DNA from: Pseudarthrobacter sp. Fe7 | GTDB taxonomy: Bacteria; Actinomycetota; Actinomycetes; Actinomycetales; Micrococcaceae | Assembly (NCBI GenBank): GCA_024372495.1 | Contig: CP099977.1 | Span: 62,001-126,000 of the forward strand | Reading direction: 5' to 3' | DNA length: 64,000 nucleotides | The notes under the pieces: generated by a model | What the model saw: only the letters and a program-made list of their open reading frames with translations | The model's database searches: none | Told to the model about the DNA's origin: nothing | Made by a program: the position numbers and the translations under genes | Part shown: positions 38,375 to 48,737 of the stretch, in pieces | Numbering within the stretch: position 1 is the stretch's first letter | Layout: every line of letters starts with the position of its first letter

Positions 38375-38722
38375 CTAAAGCCGGTCCGTCCGGTCTTCGC
38401 CGCCCTTGTGGCTTGCCCCGCGGAGGTTCTCCTGTACCTTCCCGAACAGGTCCTTGATGGTGGACTCCGCGTTGGAAATGACATCCACGGGAACATAAAC
38501 CTCATGCGTGACCGGAAGGTCGTATTCATCCTTCAGGTGCGTGCCGTTTCCTACTCCCGTCAGGGAGAGGTACACCATGGCCTCAGTCCGTGCGATCCCT
38601 GCGAGCTTCCCGAAGACAACAGTGAACTCGTTCGGCTGGAAACTGATTGTCTGCCCGATATGGCTGCGGCCCAGTTCACCGGCCTGAACGGCCTTCTCCG
38701 TCTGGCTTCCGGTGTAGTCCAT
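38375..38722 (-). CDS. Small protein of unknown function
   Basis: 115 residues starting MDYTGSQTEKAVQAGELG. A central part, TISFQPNEFTVVFGKLAG, looks beta-rich; the C-terminal part (ISNAESTIKDLFGKVQENLR) is probably helical and the tail is charged (GGEDRTDRL). No signal peptide, membrane helix or known motif. It is divergent from the lipoprotein gene across about 213 bases. Codon use is normal for the window, which supports a real gene. Confidence 0.55.
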   Translation of the reverse strand: MDYTGSQTEKAVQAGELGRSHIGQTISFQPNEFTVVFGKLAGIARTEAMVYLSLTGVGNGTHLKDEYDLPVTHEVYVPVDVISNAESTIKDLFGKVQENLRGASHKGGEDRTDRL

Positions 38723-38847
38723 GAACTTCTCCTTCGATCGCCAACAAGTACGCAGGCAGTCTAACCCCGTGCCTCCACACCGTCACAGGGCCTGGCGCAC
38801 CGGGCACGGACCTGTCGGAGAGGGCAACCGGAAAGGACCGGTTTAAG

Positions 38848-38870
38848 GCCCGGATCATCACGATCCGGGC
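38848..38870. repeat. Perfect inverted repeat in a divergent intergenic region
   Basis: GCCCGGATC-N5-GATCCGGGC, 9-bp arms, in the gap between the small minus-strand gene (start 38722) and the plus-strand lipoprotein (start 38936). A terminator would be odd between divergent genes, so an operator or an RNA stem in the 5' leader is possible. The rest of 38723-38935 shows no gene. Confidence 0.5.
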
Positions 38871-38935
38871 ATCAAATTGCTGCTACGGCATGTGGCATCG
38901 TTGACGCGGGCAACGGCTACCGCGAAGGTGGTGCC

Positions 38936-39592
38936 ATGAGGTCTCAGAAAATTTCCCAGGGGTTTGCCATGACGACGGCGGCCGCAGCGGCAGCGCTGCT
39001 GCTCACCGCGTGTGGTCCAAGCCAGCCGCAGTCCCAGCCGACGACGTCGCCCGCCACCGGGCAGGCCAGCCAGTCCCCCACGGCCACGGCGTCCACGACA
39101 CCTCCGGCGTCTTCAGCGCCGGCCACCTCGACACCGGCCTCGCCGGCCCCCGGCACCACACCCGCCGCCGGGCCAGCCTTGTGCAAGGCAGCCGGGCTCA
39201 CCGCGGCCACCGACGCCTCCGGGGGCGGCGCGGCCGGCAGTCTCTACATGAAGCTCAACCTCACCAACAAAGGCTCCGATCCCTGCATCCTCAGGGGATT
39301 CCCCGGCGTCTCCCTGGTGGCCGATGCCGCCGGAGCCCCCATCGGCGCTCCGGCGGCGCGGGATGATTCGGCGGGCGTGGTTGACGTCCTCCTTGCTCCC
39401 GGCCAGACCGGCACCGCCGTGCTCCGCTACACGCAGGCCCGTAACTACCAGGGCTGCTCAGCCGTCGACGCCGCCGGCTACCGCGTCTACCCGCCGGAGG
39501 ACACTGACTCGCTGTTCATCCCCCAGCCCACCACCGCCTGCAGCAACGCAGACATCGCACTGCTCAGCATCGGAGCATTCCAGCCCGCCTGA
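38936..39592 (+). CDS. Lipoprotein with DUF4232-like domain
   Basis: 218 residues. Signal peptide MRSQKISQGFAMTTAAAAAA with lipobox LLTAC, then a Ser/Thr/Pro/Ala linker of about 50 residues. The C-terminal domain has two Cys pairs likely to be disulphides (ALCKAAG, SDPCILRGFPGVSLV, NYQGCSAVD, TTACSNADI). It is of the DUF4232 type common in actinobacterial exported lipoproteins. Lipid-anchored on the outer side of the membrane; role unknown. Followed by a strong terminator. Confidence 0.75.
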   Translation: MRSQKISQGFAMTTAAAAAALLLTACGPSQPQSQPTTSPATGQASQSPTATASTTPPASSAPATSTPASPAPGTTPAAGPALCKAAGLTAATDASGGGAAGSLYMKLNLTNKGSDPCILRGFPGVSLVADAAGAPIGAPAARDDSAGVVDVLLAPGQTGTAVLRYTQARNYQGCSAVDAAGYRVYPPEDTDSLFIPQPTTACSNADIALLSIGAFQPA

Positions 39593-39614
39593 CAACCCGG
39601 GAAGGACCCAGACG

Positions 39615-39654
39615 ACGGAAGGCGGCCAGGCTCATAAGCCTGGCCGCCTTCCGT
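39615..39654. terminator. Strong terminator after the lipoprotein gene
   Basis: Perfect 18-bp arms (39615-39632 and 39637-39654) around a four-base loop. Just after the lipoprotein stop, on a spacer of 237 bases that leads to lhr. No other element seen in 39593-39829. Confidence 0.8.
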
Positions 39655-39829
39655 ACTGTTGGGGCGCCGTCGGACGCCTCCGGTTACGGGCCGGGACTGC
39701 ATGAGCGGGGCCGCATTGCGGGGGCATCAGGAGGCGGTTTGTTGAGGCGGATCCGGCGAGGTTCTGCTGGCGGCGGAGCCGGGGGCGGTTGCGGAGTTGA
39801 GTGTCGGTGCCTTGGGGCATGATGGAGGC

Positions 39830-42800
39830 ATGAACCAGGAACAGCGTCCTGCCTCCGGCGGCGCCTCCGGCACGGCTGCACCCATGGGCCAGTTCAGCCG
39901 GGCCACCCGGGACTGGTTCCTGGGCGCATTTTCGGAGCCCACGCCTGCACAATCCGGGGCCTGGAACGCCATCTCCTCCGGTTCGCACGCCCTGGTGGTG
40001 GCCCCAACCGGTTCGGGTAAGACCCTCGCGGCCTTCCTCTGGGCGTTGGACCGGCTCCTGGCCTCGGCGCCCAATACCCCTGACCCTGCCGCCGCGGAGG
40101 CACCCGCGAAGGGCAAACGCCCGCGGGCACCCAAGCGTAAGACCCGCGTCCTCTACATTTCGCCCCTGAAGGCTTTGGGCGTGGACGTTGAACGGAACCT
40201 GCGCTCCCCGCTGATCGGGATCACCCAGACGGCAAAGCGGCTGGGCCTTCCCGCCCCGCTTATCACCGTGGGGGTCCGGTCCGGGGATACTCCCGCAGCG
40301 GAGCGCCGCACGCTCCTCAGCAACCCGCCGGACATCCTCATCACCACCCCCGAGTCACTGTTCCTCATGCTCACTTCCAAGGCCCGGGAGACCCTGGCCG
40401 AGGTGGACACCATCATCATCGACGAGGTCCACGCCGTGGCCGGGACCAAGCGCGGTGCACACCTCGCGGTCTCCCTTGAGCGGCTGGACGCGCTGCTGCC
40501 CAAACCCGCACAGCGCATCGGGCTGTCCGCCACGGTGGAACCCCGGGAGCTCGTGGCACAGTTCCTTGCCGGGTCTGCCCCCGTGGAGATTGTGGCGCCG
40601 CCCGCCAGGAAGAACTGGGACCTTACGGTGTCCGTGCCGGTGGAGGATATGTCGGACCTGCAGGGCGCGGCCGGGGCGTTTGATTCCGGCCCCGCGTCCG
40701 GGCTGCAGCCACAGGCGTCCATTTGGCCACACGTGGAGGAAAAGATCGTCGACCTGGTGCTGGCCAACCAGTCCACCATCGTCTTCGCCAATTCCCGGCG
40801 GCTCGCCGAACGCCTCACCGCCCGGCTCAACGAAATCTACGCCGAACGCCAACTGGTTGCCGTGGGCGGTGGTTGGGACGAGCCCGGAACGGAAGGGCAG
40901 GGTGGCGGACCCGGCACTTCGGGGGGACCGCCGTCAAGCCTTCCCGCGTCAACCGCCACGCCCGCGCACATGATGGCGCAGGCCGGAAGTTCCGCAGGGG
41001 CTGACCCCGTGCTGGCCCGGGCCCACCACGGCTCCGTTTCCAAGGACCAGCGTGCGCTCATTGAAGACGACCTCAAGTCCGGGCGGCTGCGGTGCGTGGT
41101 GGCAACCTCATCCCTGGAACTGGGCATCGACATGGGCGCCGTGGACCTGGTGGTGCAGGTGGAATCGCCGCCCTCCGTGGCCAGCGGCCTGCAGCGGGTG
41201 GGCCGCGCCGGACACCAGGTGGGCGAAATTTCCCAGGGTGTCCTTTTCCCCAAGCACCGCGCGGACCTGGTCCACACCGCCATCACGGTGGAGCGCATGC
41301 TTGGCGGCAAAATTGAGCGGCTCAGCATTCCCGCCAACCCGCTGGACATCCTGGCCCAGCAGACCGTGGCGGCCACAGCCTTGGGCAGCATCGATGTGGA
41401 GGAATGGTTCAGCACCGTCCGGCGTTCCGCACCTTTCGCGTCCCTCCCCCGGTCGGCGTTCGAAGCCACCCTGGACCTGCTGGCGGGGCGGTACCCGTCC
41501 GACGAATTCGCCGAACTCCGGCCAAGGATCATCTGGGACCGCAATGCCGGCACCATCGAGGGCCGGCCCGGAGCCCAGCGCCTGGCCGTCACCTCCGGCG
41601 GCACCATCCCGGACCGCGGCCTGTTCGGCGTCTACATCATCGGCACCGAACAGGAAGGTTCGGCGTCCCCCTCGGAGGACGGCAAACCGGCACGGGCACC
41701 CAAGGGCGGCCGCCGCGTGGGAGAGCCGACGAAGAGATGGTTTACGAGTCCCGGGTGGGTGACGTCTTTGCCCTGGGCGCCACCAGCTGGAAGATCGAGG
41801 ACATCACGCACGACCGCGTCCTGGTCTCCCCGGCCTTCGGGCAGCCCGGCAAGCTTCCCTTCTGGAAGGGCGATTCCCTGGGCCGGCCGGTGGACCTGGG
41901 CCGCGCCCTGGGCGCGTTCGTCCGCGAACTGTCGGCGTCCGACGCCGGCCCTGCCATCGAGCGCTGCAAGGCCAGCGGCCTGGACGACTTCGCCGCGAAC
42001 AACCTCATCCAGTACCTCAGCGAGCAGAAGCAGGCCACCGAGGTGGTCCCCAGCGACACCACCCTGGTGGTGGAACGGTTCCACGACGAACTGGGAGACT
42101 GGCGCGTCATCCTGCACAGCCCGTTCGGCATGCCGGTGCACGCGCCCTGGGCCCTGGCCGTGGGGCAGCGGCTGCACCAGCGCTACGGACTGGACGGCTC
42201 TGCCATGGCAGCCGACGACGGCATTGTGCTGCGGGTGCCCATGATGGAGGACGAGCCGCCGGGCGCCGAACTGTTCCTCTTTGATCCCGAGGAACTGGAG
42301 CAGATTGTCACAGCCGAGGTGGGCGGCAGCGCCTTGTTCGCCTCCCGGTTCCGGGAGTGCGCGGCCCGGGCGCTCCTGCTGCCCCGGCAGACGCCCGGTA
42401 AACGCCAGCCTCTGTGGCAGCAGCGCCAGCGGTCGGCGCAGGCTGCTGGACGTGGCCAGGAAATACCCCACATTCCCCATCGTGCTGGAGACGGTCCGCG
42501 AGTGCCTGCAGGACGTCTACGACCTGCCGGCGCTGAAGGACATTGCTGCGTCGGTGGAACGGCGGGAACTGCGGATCCTGCAGACCACCACCCAGCAGCC
42601 CTCTCCGTTCGCCAAGTCCCTCCTCTTTGGCTACGTGGCCCAGTTCCTTTACGAGGGCGATTCCCCGCTCGCGGAACGCCGCGCCGCCGCCCTGGCCCTG
42701 GACTCCACCCTCCTCAACGAGCCTGCTGGGCCGGGTGGAGCCTGCGCGAACTCCTGGACGCCAAGGTCATTGACGCCACCGAACGCGAGCCTGCAGCGCC

Positions 42801-44942
42801 TCGCCCCGGACCGGAGGGCACGCGGAATGGAAGGCGTGGCGGACCTGCTGCGGCTGCTGGGGCCCTTGGACCCGGAAGAGGCCGCTTTGCGGCTGGAACG
42901 TGCCGAAAACCCGGTGGTTGAGCCCCCGAAACCGCGGTCAATGAGTCCGCCGAACCGGTGATTGAGCCTGTGGAGACTGCACGCGCCGAAACCCCTCCGC
43001 CACTGCGGCGGAAGCCACCGCCCACCTCATGGCGTTGCAGCGTGCCAACCGCGCCATCAAGGTCAACATCGGCGGCGTGGAACGCTTCGCGGCCGTGGAG
43101 GATGCAGCGCGCCTCCGCGACGCAATCGGCGTTCCGCTGCCCATGGGTGTTCCGTTGGCCTTCATCGAGCCGGTTGCCGACCCCCTGGGTGATCTCGTGT
43201 CCCGGTATGCCCGCACCCACGGCCCTTTCACCGCAACCGAGGCGGCGGCCCGGCTGGGCCTGGGCGTGGCAGTGGTGGGCGCCGCATTGAAACGCCTGGC
43301 AGCGGACGGCCGGGTGGTGGAGGGCGAGTTCAGGCCCCACGTCACCGCGCCAGGTGCAACACCTCCGCAGTCAACCCCCGAGGACGGCGCCGACGGGGAG
43401 CCGGGGCCTGTTGCCGGCACGCAGCCAACGGATGAAGGGGCGGTACCAGCCGCTGCTTCCGCCGCTGTCATTCCGCACGCCGCCGATGCCACGCATACCA
43501 ACGCCAGCGAATGGTGCGACGCCGAAGTGCTGCGCAAGCTCCGCCGTCGTTCGCTGGCCGCCCTGCGCGCGGAAGTGGAGCCGGTGGACGCCACCGCCTA
43601 CGGACGCTTCCTGCCCGCATGGCAGCATGTCAGGACCCCGGGCGGCGGCCGCGGCCAGCCCTCGCTGCGGGGACTGGACGGCATCATCACCGCTATCGAC
43701 CAGCTCTCCGGGGTACCCGTTCCCGCATCGGCATGGGAACCCCTTGTGCTGGCCACACGGGTGTCCAACTACCAGCCCGCCATGCTTGACGAACTGATGG
43801 CTGCCGGTGAAGTTTTGTGGTCGGGGGCCGGGGCGTTGCCCGGAAATGACGGCTGGATCAGCCTTCACCTGGCGGATTCGGTGGAGCTGACGCTCAACCC
43901 GTCGCCCGAGTTTGAACCGGGCGACGCCGGCCAACGGCTCCTTGACCACCTGCGGAACAACGGCGGCGGGTACTTCTTCCGGCAGCTCACGGAGGTGGCC
44001 GGCGGCATGGACACCGTCCTCAGCGACCAGGAGGTGGTGGCCGCACTCTGGGATCTCGCCTGGGCAGGCAGGATCACCGGGGACACCTTCGCCCCTGTCC
44101 GGTCACTGATTGCCGGGGGCCACACCGCCCACCGGCAGGTTGCCCGCGCACCGCGCGCCCGGGCCCCGCGGCTGAGCCGGCTGGGCCGTTCCCACGGAAC
44201 CGGCCTGATGGGATCCCCGGGGCTCTCGGGCGGCCGGTATGGACAGCAGGGTGCCGGCACCCCGCCCACCGCCGCCGGCAGATGGTCTGCCCTGCCTGAA
44301 CCCGAACTTGACGCCACCATCCACGCCCGCGCCACCGCGGAACTGCTGCTGGACCGCTACGGAGTGGTCACCCGGGGCTCCGTCATGGCTGAGCAGATCC
44401 TGGGCGGCTTCGGGCTCATGTACAAGGTGCTGGCCCGGCTGGAGGAGGCGGGCCGTTGCCGCCGCGGCTACTTCATCGAGCACCTCGGTGCTGCCCAGTT
44501 CGCGGTCCCCGCCACCGTGGACCGGCTCCGCTCCTATTCGGAGGATACCCAGGCGGCCACGGCGGACCCCGTGGCCCTGGCCCTGGCCGCCACCGATCCG
44601 GCCAACCCGTACGGCGCAGCCCTGCCCTGGCCGGCACTGCAGGATGACGCCGGCACCGGCCACCGTCCCGGCCGGAAGGCCGGTGCGCTTGTTGTCCTGG
44701 TGGACGGTGCGCTGGTCCTCTACGTGGAGCGTGGCGGGAAGACCCTGCTGGCTTTCAGCGAAGACGACGCCGTCCTGGCGGCGGCAGGGGCGGCGCTGGT
44801 GGGTGTGGTGACCCGGGGAGCAGTGGACAAGCTGATCATGGAAAAGGTGAACGGTCACGGGATCCTGGATACCCCCGTCGCTGCTGCCTTGAGCGCCGCC
44901 GGTGCCTACTCCACTCCGAAAGGGTTGAGGATCCGTGCCTGA
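39830..44942 (+). CDS. lhr: Lhr-type ATP-dependent DNA helicase (seven apparent one-base indels)
   Basis: Large superfamily 2 helicase of about 1,700 residues, start ATG 39830 with GGAGG before it. Motif I is VVAPTGSGKTLAAFLWALD, motif II DEVHAV, then ATSSLELGIDMGAVDLVVQ and RVGRAGHQ (motifs V and VI). The Lhr core ends about RALLLPRQTPGKRQPLWQQR; a long C-terminal region follows. One-base losses near 41724-41728, 42923-42927 and 42992-42995, and one-base gains at 42440-42444, 42720-42724, 42739-42743 and 42788-42792, must be corrected; frames then agree end to end. DNA repair helicase; the stop overlaps nei. Confidence 0.9.
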
Positions 44943-45766
44943 GGGCGATTCCGTTTGGCGGGCTGCGCACCAGCTGCATGAGGCCCTGGCAGGACAAACA
45001 CTGACTGCCTCGGACTTCCGCGTGCCCCGGTTTGCCACCCTGAACCTTGCCGGCTGGACCGTCGAGGAGGTGGTTCCCCGGGGCAAGCATTTGCTGATGC
45101 GGGTGGTCGGCCCGGAGGACAAGAGACTGACCATCCATTCGCACCTGAAGATGGAAGGCGCATGGCAGGTCTATCCGCCCGGCGGGAGGTGGCGGAAACC
45201 GGGTTTCACCGCACGGTGCGTGCTGCGCACCGCCGTGGCTGACGCCGTCGGCTTCTCCCTTGGAATCGTGGAAGTGGTGGCCACCGCTGCCGAAGACTCG
45301 ATCGTTGGCTTCCTCGGCCCTGACCTCCTGGGCCCGGACTGGGACCTGGACGAGGCGGAACGCCGCATCCGGTCGCGCCCCGAGGTTCCCATCGGGGTAG
45401 CGCTGCTGGACCAGCGGAACCTCGCGGGAATTGGAAACATCTACCGCTGCGAGGCGTGTTTCCTGTCCGGCGTGCATCCGGCCACACCCGTCTCCGACGT
45501 CGCGGACGTGCGGACCATGATGACCGACGCCAAGCAGGCTCCTGGAGGTCAATTTGGGCCCGGGACGCAGGGTCACCGTCCTCAACGCCCGCGGCCTGCC
45601 GGTGGGCAGGATGTCGGGCCGGCCCGGCTACTGGGTATATGGCGGAGAGCGGCGACCATGCCTGAAGTGCGGCACCCCCATCCAGCGCGGGCTCCTGGGC
45701 AAGCCGAACGGCGAAGAGGAACGGGATATCTACTTCTGTCCGAAGTGCCAGCCCGCCCCGGCCTGA
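44935..45766 (+). CDS. nei: Endonuclease VIII / Fpg-type DNA glycosylase (apparent frameshift)
   Basis: Start GTG 44935 gives PEGDSVW, with the catalytic Pro2 and Glu3 of the Fpg/Nei family (bifunctional glycosylase/AP lyase). The H2TH region is VALLDQRNLAGIGNIYRCEA. One extra base at AGGCT 45536-45540 (DAKQ-LLEVNLGPGRRVTV) must be removed to reach the C-terminal zinc finger CLKCGTPIQRG ... YFCPKCQ. About 277 residues. Overlaps the end of lhr by 8 bases, a pairing also known in mycobacteria, which suggests a joint role in base damage repair. Confidence 0.92.
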
Positions 45767-45782
45767 CGCAACGCATGCCACC

Positions 45783-46403
45783 TTAACAGTTTGCGGGGCT
45801 GGGTTCCCTGGCGCTTTTGGACTGGTTGGTTGCGACCATGAAGCGGGGCAGCAGGAGGTGCACCAGGGGACCGATCGCCAAGGCGTAGACCACCGTACCC
45901 ACCCCCACCGATCCGCCCAGGAGCCAGCCGGCCGCCAGCACCGTCACCTCGATGAGCGTCCGGGACAACCTGACGGACCAGCCGCTGCGCCGGGCCAGTC
46001 CGGTCATCAGGCCGTCGCGGGCACCCGGCCCGAAACCGGCACCGATGTAGCACGCGGAGGCCACCGCGTTGACCAGGACGGCGCCCGCGAGGAGCACAAT
46101 TTGTACGGCAAGGTGGGTTACCGGCGGGAGCACTGCCAGCCCGATGTCCGCGAATACCCCTACCAGGATGGCGTTGCACAGGGTCCCGAAGCCTGGCATC
46201 TGGCGCAGCGGGATCCACAGCAGCAGCACCAGGAAGCTCACGGCAATCACCACCACGCCGATGCTCAGCCCGGTCCGGTTGGCCAGCCCCTGGTGGAACA
46301 CGTCCCATGGGTCCAGGCCCAGGCCGGCGCGGATGAACATGGCCAGGGACATGCCGTACATGGCGAGGCCGGTGAAGAGCTGGAGGAGTCTGCGGGTCAT
46401 CAT
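45783..46403 (-). CDS. YczE/YitT-like membrane protein
   Basis: About 206 residues starting MMTRRLLQLFTGLAMYGM; a longer start at 46430 is possible but has no clear ribosome site. Five to six hydrophobic helices with the conserved LGLDPWDVFHQGLA motif near the N-terminus and ASACYIGAGFGPGARDGLM in the middle, both hallmarks of YczE proteins. Divergent from a MocR regulator, an arrangement seen with YczE genes elsewhere. Likely a transporter or channel of unknown substrate. Confidence 0.85.
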   Translation of the reverse strand: MMTRRLLQLFTGLAMYGMSLAMFIRAGLGLDPWDVFHQGLANRTGLSIGVVVIAVSFLVLLLWIPLRQMPGFGTLCNAILVGVFADIGLAVLPPVTHLAVQIVLLAGAVLVNAVASACYIGAGFGPGARDGLMTGLARRSGWSVRLSRTLIEVTVLAAGWLLGGSVGVGTVVYALAIGPLVHLLLPRFMVATNQSKSAREPSPANC

Positions 46404-46442
46404 GAAACCATGCTTCCAGCCAACTGGCATTGAATTACATAT

Positions 46443-46459
46443 CCAGTTTGAGATACTGG
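46443..46459. promoter_or_regulatory. Inverted repeat between yczE-like and mocR-like genes
   Basis: CCAGT-N7-ACTGG lies in the short gap between the divergent genes, next to the MocR ATG at 46464. It is a candidate site for the MocR regulator on its own and its partner's promoter. Confidence 0.45.
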
Positions 46460-46463
46460 CTTT

Positions 46464-47945
46464 ATGGCCGCCGCCCTTACCGCCCTCGCCCTGTCCCGGC
46501 TCCTTGGCCCATGGAACACCGGCGCCGGGCCGGCATACCGGGAACTTGCCGAGGTGGTGCGCCTGCTAATCCTGGACGGCCGGATTCCCCTGGACACGGC
46601 CCTGCCCAGCGAGCGTTCACTGAGCTCAGCCCTTGCTGTCAGCCGGACCACCGTCACCGCCGCGTATTCGAGCCTGCGGGAGCAGGGGTTCCTCAGCAGC
46701 GGACAGGGCAGCCGGGGACGGACCCGCATCCCCGAGCTCACGCCCTTCGGCCGGTCACTTTACGGGCCGCAGCCGCAGGCCACCGGTCCACTGACCGCGC
46801 CTGGACTGACAGTCCCTGAAGGGCTGATCGATCTGGCCTACTCTGCGATGCCTGCCAGTGGCGAGGTGGTCCACCGCGCCTTCGCCGCGGCACTGACCGA
46901 GCTGCCCGCCCTGCTGCCGGGCTTCGGATACGATGCACTGGGCCTGCCGCCATTGCGCCAGGCCATCGCCGACCGGTATTCGGCGGCCGGGGTGCCCACC
47001 CATGCAGGGCAGATCATGGTGACCTCCGGTGCGCAGCATGCCCTGACCATCATCATCCGCACCCTGGCTGACCGTCAGGACCGCATCCTCGTTGAGCACC
47101 CCAGCTATCCCAACGCCCTGGACGCTGTCCGGGCAGCCCGCTGCAGGCCGGTCCCGGTACCGTTCACCGAGTCGGGCTGGGATATGCCGGCACTGGAATC
47201 CACCCTGGCCCAGCAGCGGCCGAAGCTTGCCTACGTGGTCCCGGACTTCCACAATCCCACGGGCATGATCATGCCCGACCACCATCGCCGCCGCCTGGTC
47301 CGGGCCGCCGCTGCGGCGGGGACCGTGCTGGTGGCGGATGAGACCCTGCGCGAGCTGAACCTCGACGGCATCGCCAGCACTCCCCTGGCCGGCTTCAGCA
47401 ACGCGGTGGTGTCGGTTGGATCGCTGAGCAAGTCGCACTGGGGTGGCCTGCGGACGGGATGGATCCGGGCATCGGAGCCGATGATCCAGCGGTTTGCCGC
47501 GGCACGGACAACCCTGGACCTGGGCGGTCCCATCATGGAACAGCTTGCGGCCGCCCACCTGGTCCGCGCCCTGGATGAGCCCCTTCCGGCCCTGCTGGGA
47601 ACGCTGCGCGGCAACCGGGCAGCACTCCTGGCCCTCCTGCAGGAACATTTGCCCGAATGGGAAGCCGCGCGGCCCACCGGCGGCCTCTCGGTTTGGTGCC
47701 GCCTCCCCGCACCCATCAGCACGGCCCTGACCGTCATCGCACCGGACTATGGCATCAGGCTGGCGGCTGGACCCCGGTTCGGAATCGGCGGCGCCTTCGA
47801 ACGCTACCTGCGGCTGCCGTTCACCCTTCCGCCGGACAAACTCGAGGCCGCGGTCCTGGCGCTCCGGGCAGCCCAGGACCGGCTGGACGCCGCGCCCCAG
47901 CTGCGGCGCTCGCTGACCCAGGCGCCCGCCGTCGCCATCGCCTGA
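46464..47945 (+). CDS. MocR/PdxR-family regulator (GntR HTH fused to aminotransferase)
   Basis: 493 residues, intact. N-terminal GntR winged helix: PSERSLSSALAVSRTTVTAA. The C-terminal fold type I aminotransferase has the active-site segment GSLSKSHWGGLRTGW, whose Lys would bind PLP, and YVVPDFHNPTGMIMPD with the conserved Asn/Pro loop. Such proteins sense pyridoxal phosphate or amino acids and act as activators. Its partner gene is the divergent YczE-like protein, and the inverted repeat in between may be the site. Confidence 0.9.
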   Translation: MAAALTALALSRLLGPWNTGAGPAYRELAEVVRLLILDGRIPLDTALPSERSLSSALAVSRTTVTAAYSSLREQGFLSSGQGSRGRTRIPELTPFGRSLYGPQPQATGPLTAPGLTVPEGLIDLAYSAMPASGEVVHRAFAAALTELPALLPGFGYDALGLPPLRQAIADRYSAAGVPTHAGQIMVTSGAQHALTIIIRTLADRQDRILVEHPSYPNALDAVRAARCRPVPVPFTESGWDMPALESTLAQQRPKLAYVVPDFHNPTGMIMPDHHRRRLVRAAAAAGTVLVADETLRELNLDGIASTPLAGFSNAVVSVGSLSKSHWGGLRTGWIRASEPMIQRFAAARTTLDLGGPIMEQLAAAHLVRALDEPLPALLGTLRGNRAALLALLQEHLPEWEAARPTGGLSVWCRLPAPISTALTVIAPDYGIRLAAGPRFGIGGAFERYLRLPFTLPPDKLEAAVLALRAAQDRLDAAPQLRRSLTQAPAVAIA

Positions 47946-47962
47946 CCGGCAGCCACGGGCTC

Positions 47963-48016
47963 GCCGGAACGGTGCGTAACCGCCGGAAGAAGACGGCGAC
48001 CCCGCACCGTTCCGGC
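47963..48016. terminator. Composite hairpin between convergent genes
   Basis: Fourteen-base arms (47963-47976 and 48003-48016) with a smaller stem in the loop (CGCCG...CGGCG). It separates the plus-strand MocR gene and the minus-strand SRPBCC gene. No T-run on either side, so it is a probable but not classical terminator. Confidence 0.55.
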
Positions 48017-48044
48017 GTTCTGGGCCCGAGACGGGAAGCGAGAG

Positions 48045-48737
48045 CTACCCGTAGACGCGCTCCAGGAAGCTGCCCCAGGCCTTGGCCGTGGCCTCCGGGT
48101 GGCCCGTGCCGCTGAAGTCGTGCACCGTCATGCCCACGGGAGCGCCGAAGGCATTGCGGCCGAAGAACCGATAGAGCGCATCCGGGGTGCGGATACCCAG
48201 GAAGTGCTCATTCGAGAAGTCCACCTCGCCCGTCAGCCGCCCCACGCCGTCGAGCTCCACGTCAACCGGGGATCCTTGCCCCGCGGCCCCTATGCCCAGC
48301 GCTCCGCGGAGCCTTGTGAAACCGTCCGCTGCCTGGGACGCGGCGGGGGCCTGGATGTCGGTGAAGACCACCGGGCGGCCGTCGAAGAACTGCAGGTACT
48401 GGCCCAGCGTGTGCAGATAGAACTCCGTGTGGCGGCTGGCGCCGTCGTACTGCTGGTCCCAGTTGTCCGCGAAGATGCCGCTGTGGACGTAGTGCAGCCG
48501 GGCGCGGCCGCCGTCGAGGGGCTCCAGCACGTGCTCCAGCTGGTTGAACCAGCCGTCGGGCCCGTCCATCCGGGACACCAGGTGGTGGGGGTACTCCTCC
48601 ACCGTCCGGACTGCCGGCCACTGGTCCGTGGGGAACATCCAGGCCGGCGTTCCGTTGGTGACGGCTTCCCACACCCGCTCGGGGGTGCCGGGGAGCTCCG
48701 TGTCGTGGACGATCTCGAAGTCCCGCTTGTCGCTCAT
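48045..48737 (-). CDS. SRPBCC/START-domain protein (Aha1/AHSA1-like)
   Basis: 230 residues. Start MSDKRDFEIVHDTELPGTPERVWEA, the first strand and helix of an SRPBCC fold. Further marks: FDGRPVVFTDI, a central AASQAADGFTRLRGALG helix and GVGRLTGEVDFSNEHFLG. The domain binds hydrophobic ligands. The ATG overlaps the stop of the ArsR gene, so the regulator probably controls it. No signal peptide or membrane segment. Ligand unknown. Confidence 0.8.
   Translation of the reverse strand: MSDKRDFEIVHDTELPGTPERVWEAVTNGTPAWMFPTDQWPAVRTVEEYPHHLVSRMDGPDGWFNQLEHVLEPLDGGRARLHYVHSGIFADNWDQQYDGASRHTEFYLHTLGQYLQFFDGRPVVFTDIQAPAASQAADGFTRLRGALGIGAAGQGSPVDVELDGVGRLTGEVDFSNEHFLGIRTPDALYRFFGRNAFGAPVGMTVHDFSGTGHPEATAKAWGSFLERVYG

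Noticed and set aside
38676..38861. A 61-codon minus-strand frame upstream of the small unknown gene
   Set aside because: No ribosome site, no motif, and it overlaps the start of a better-supported gene.
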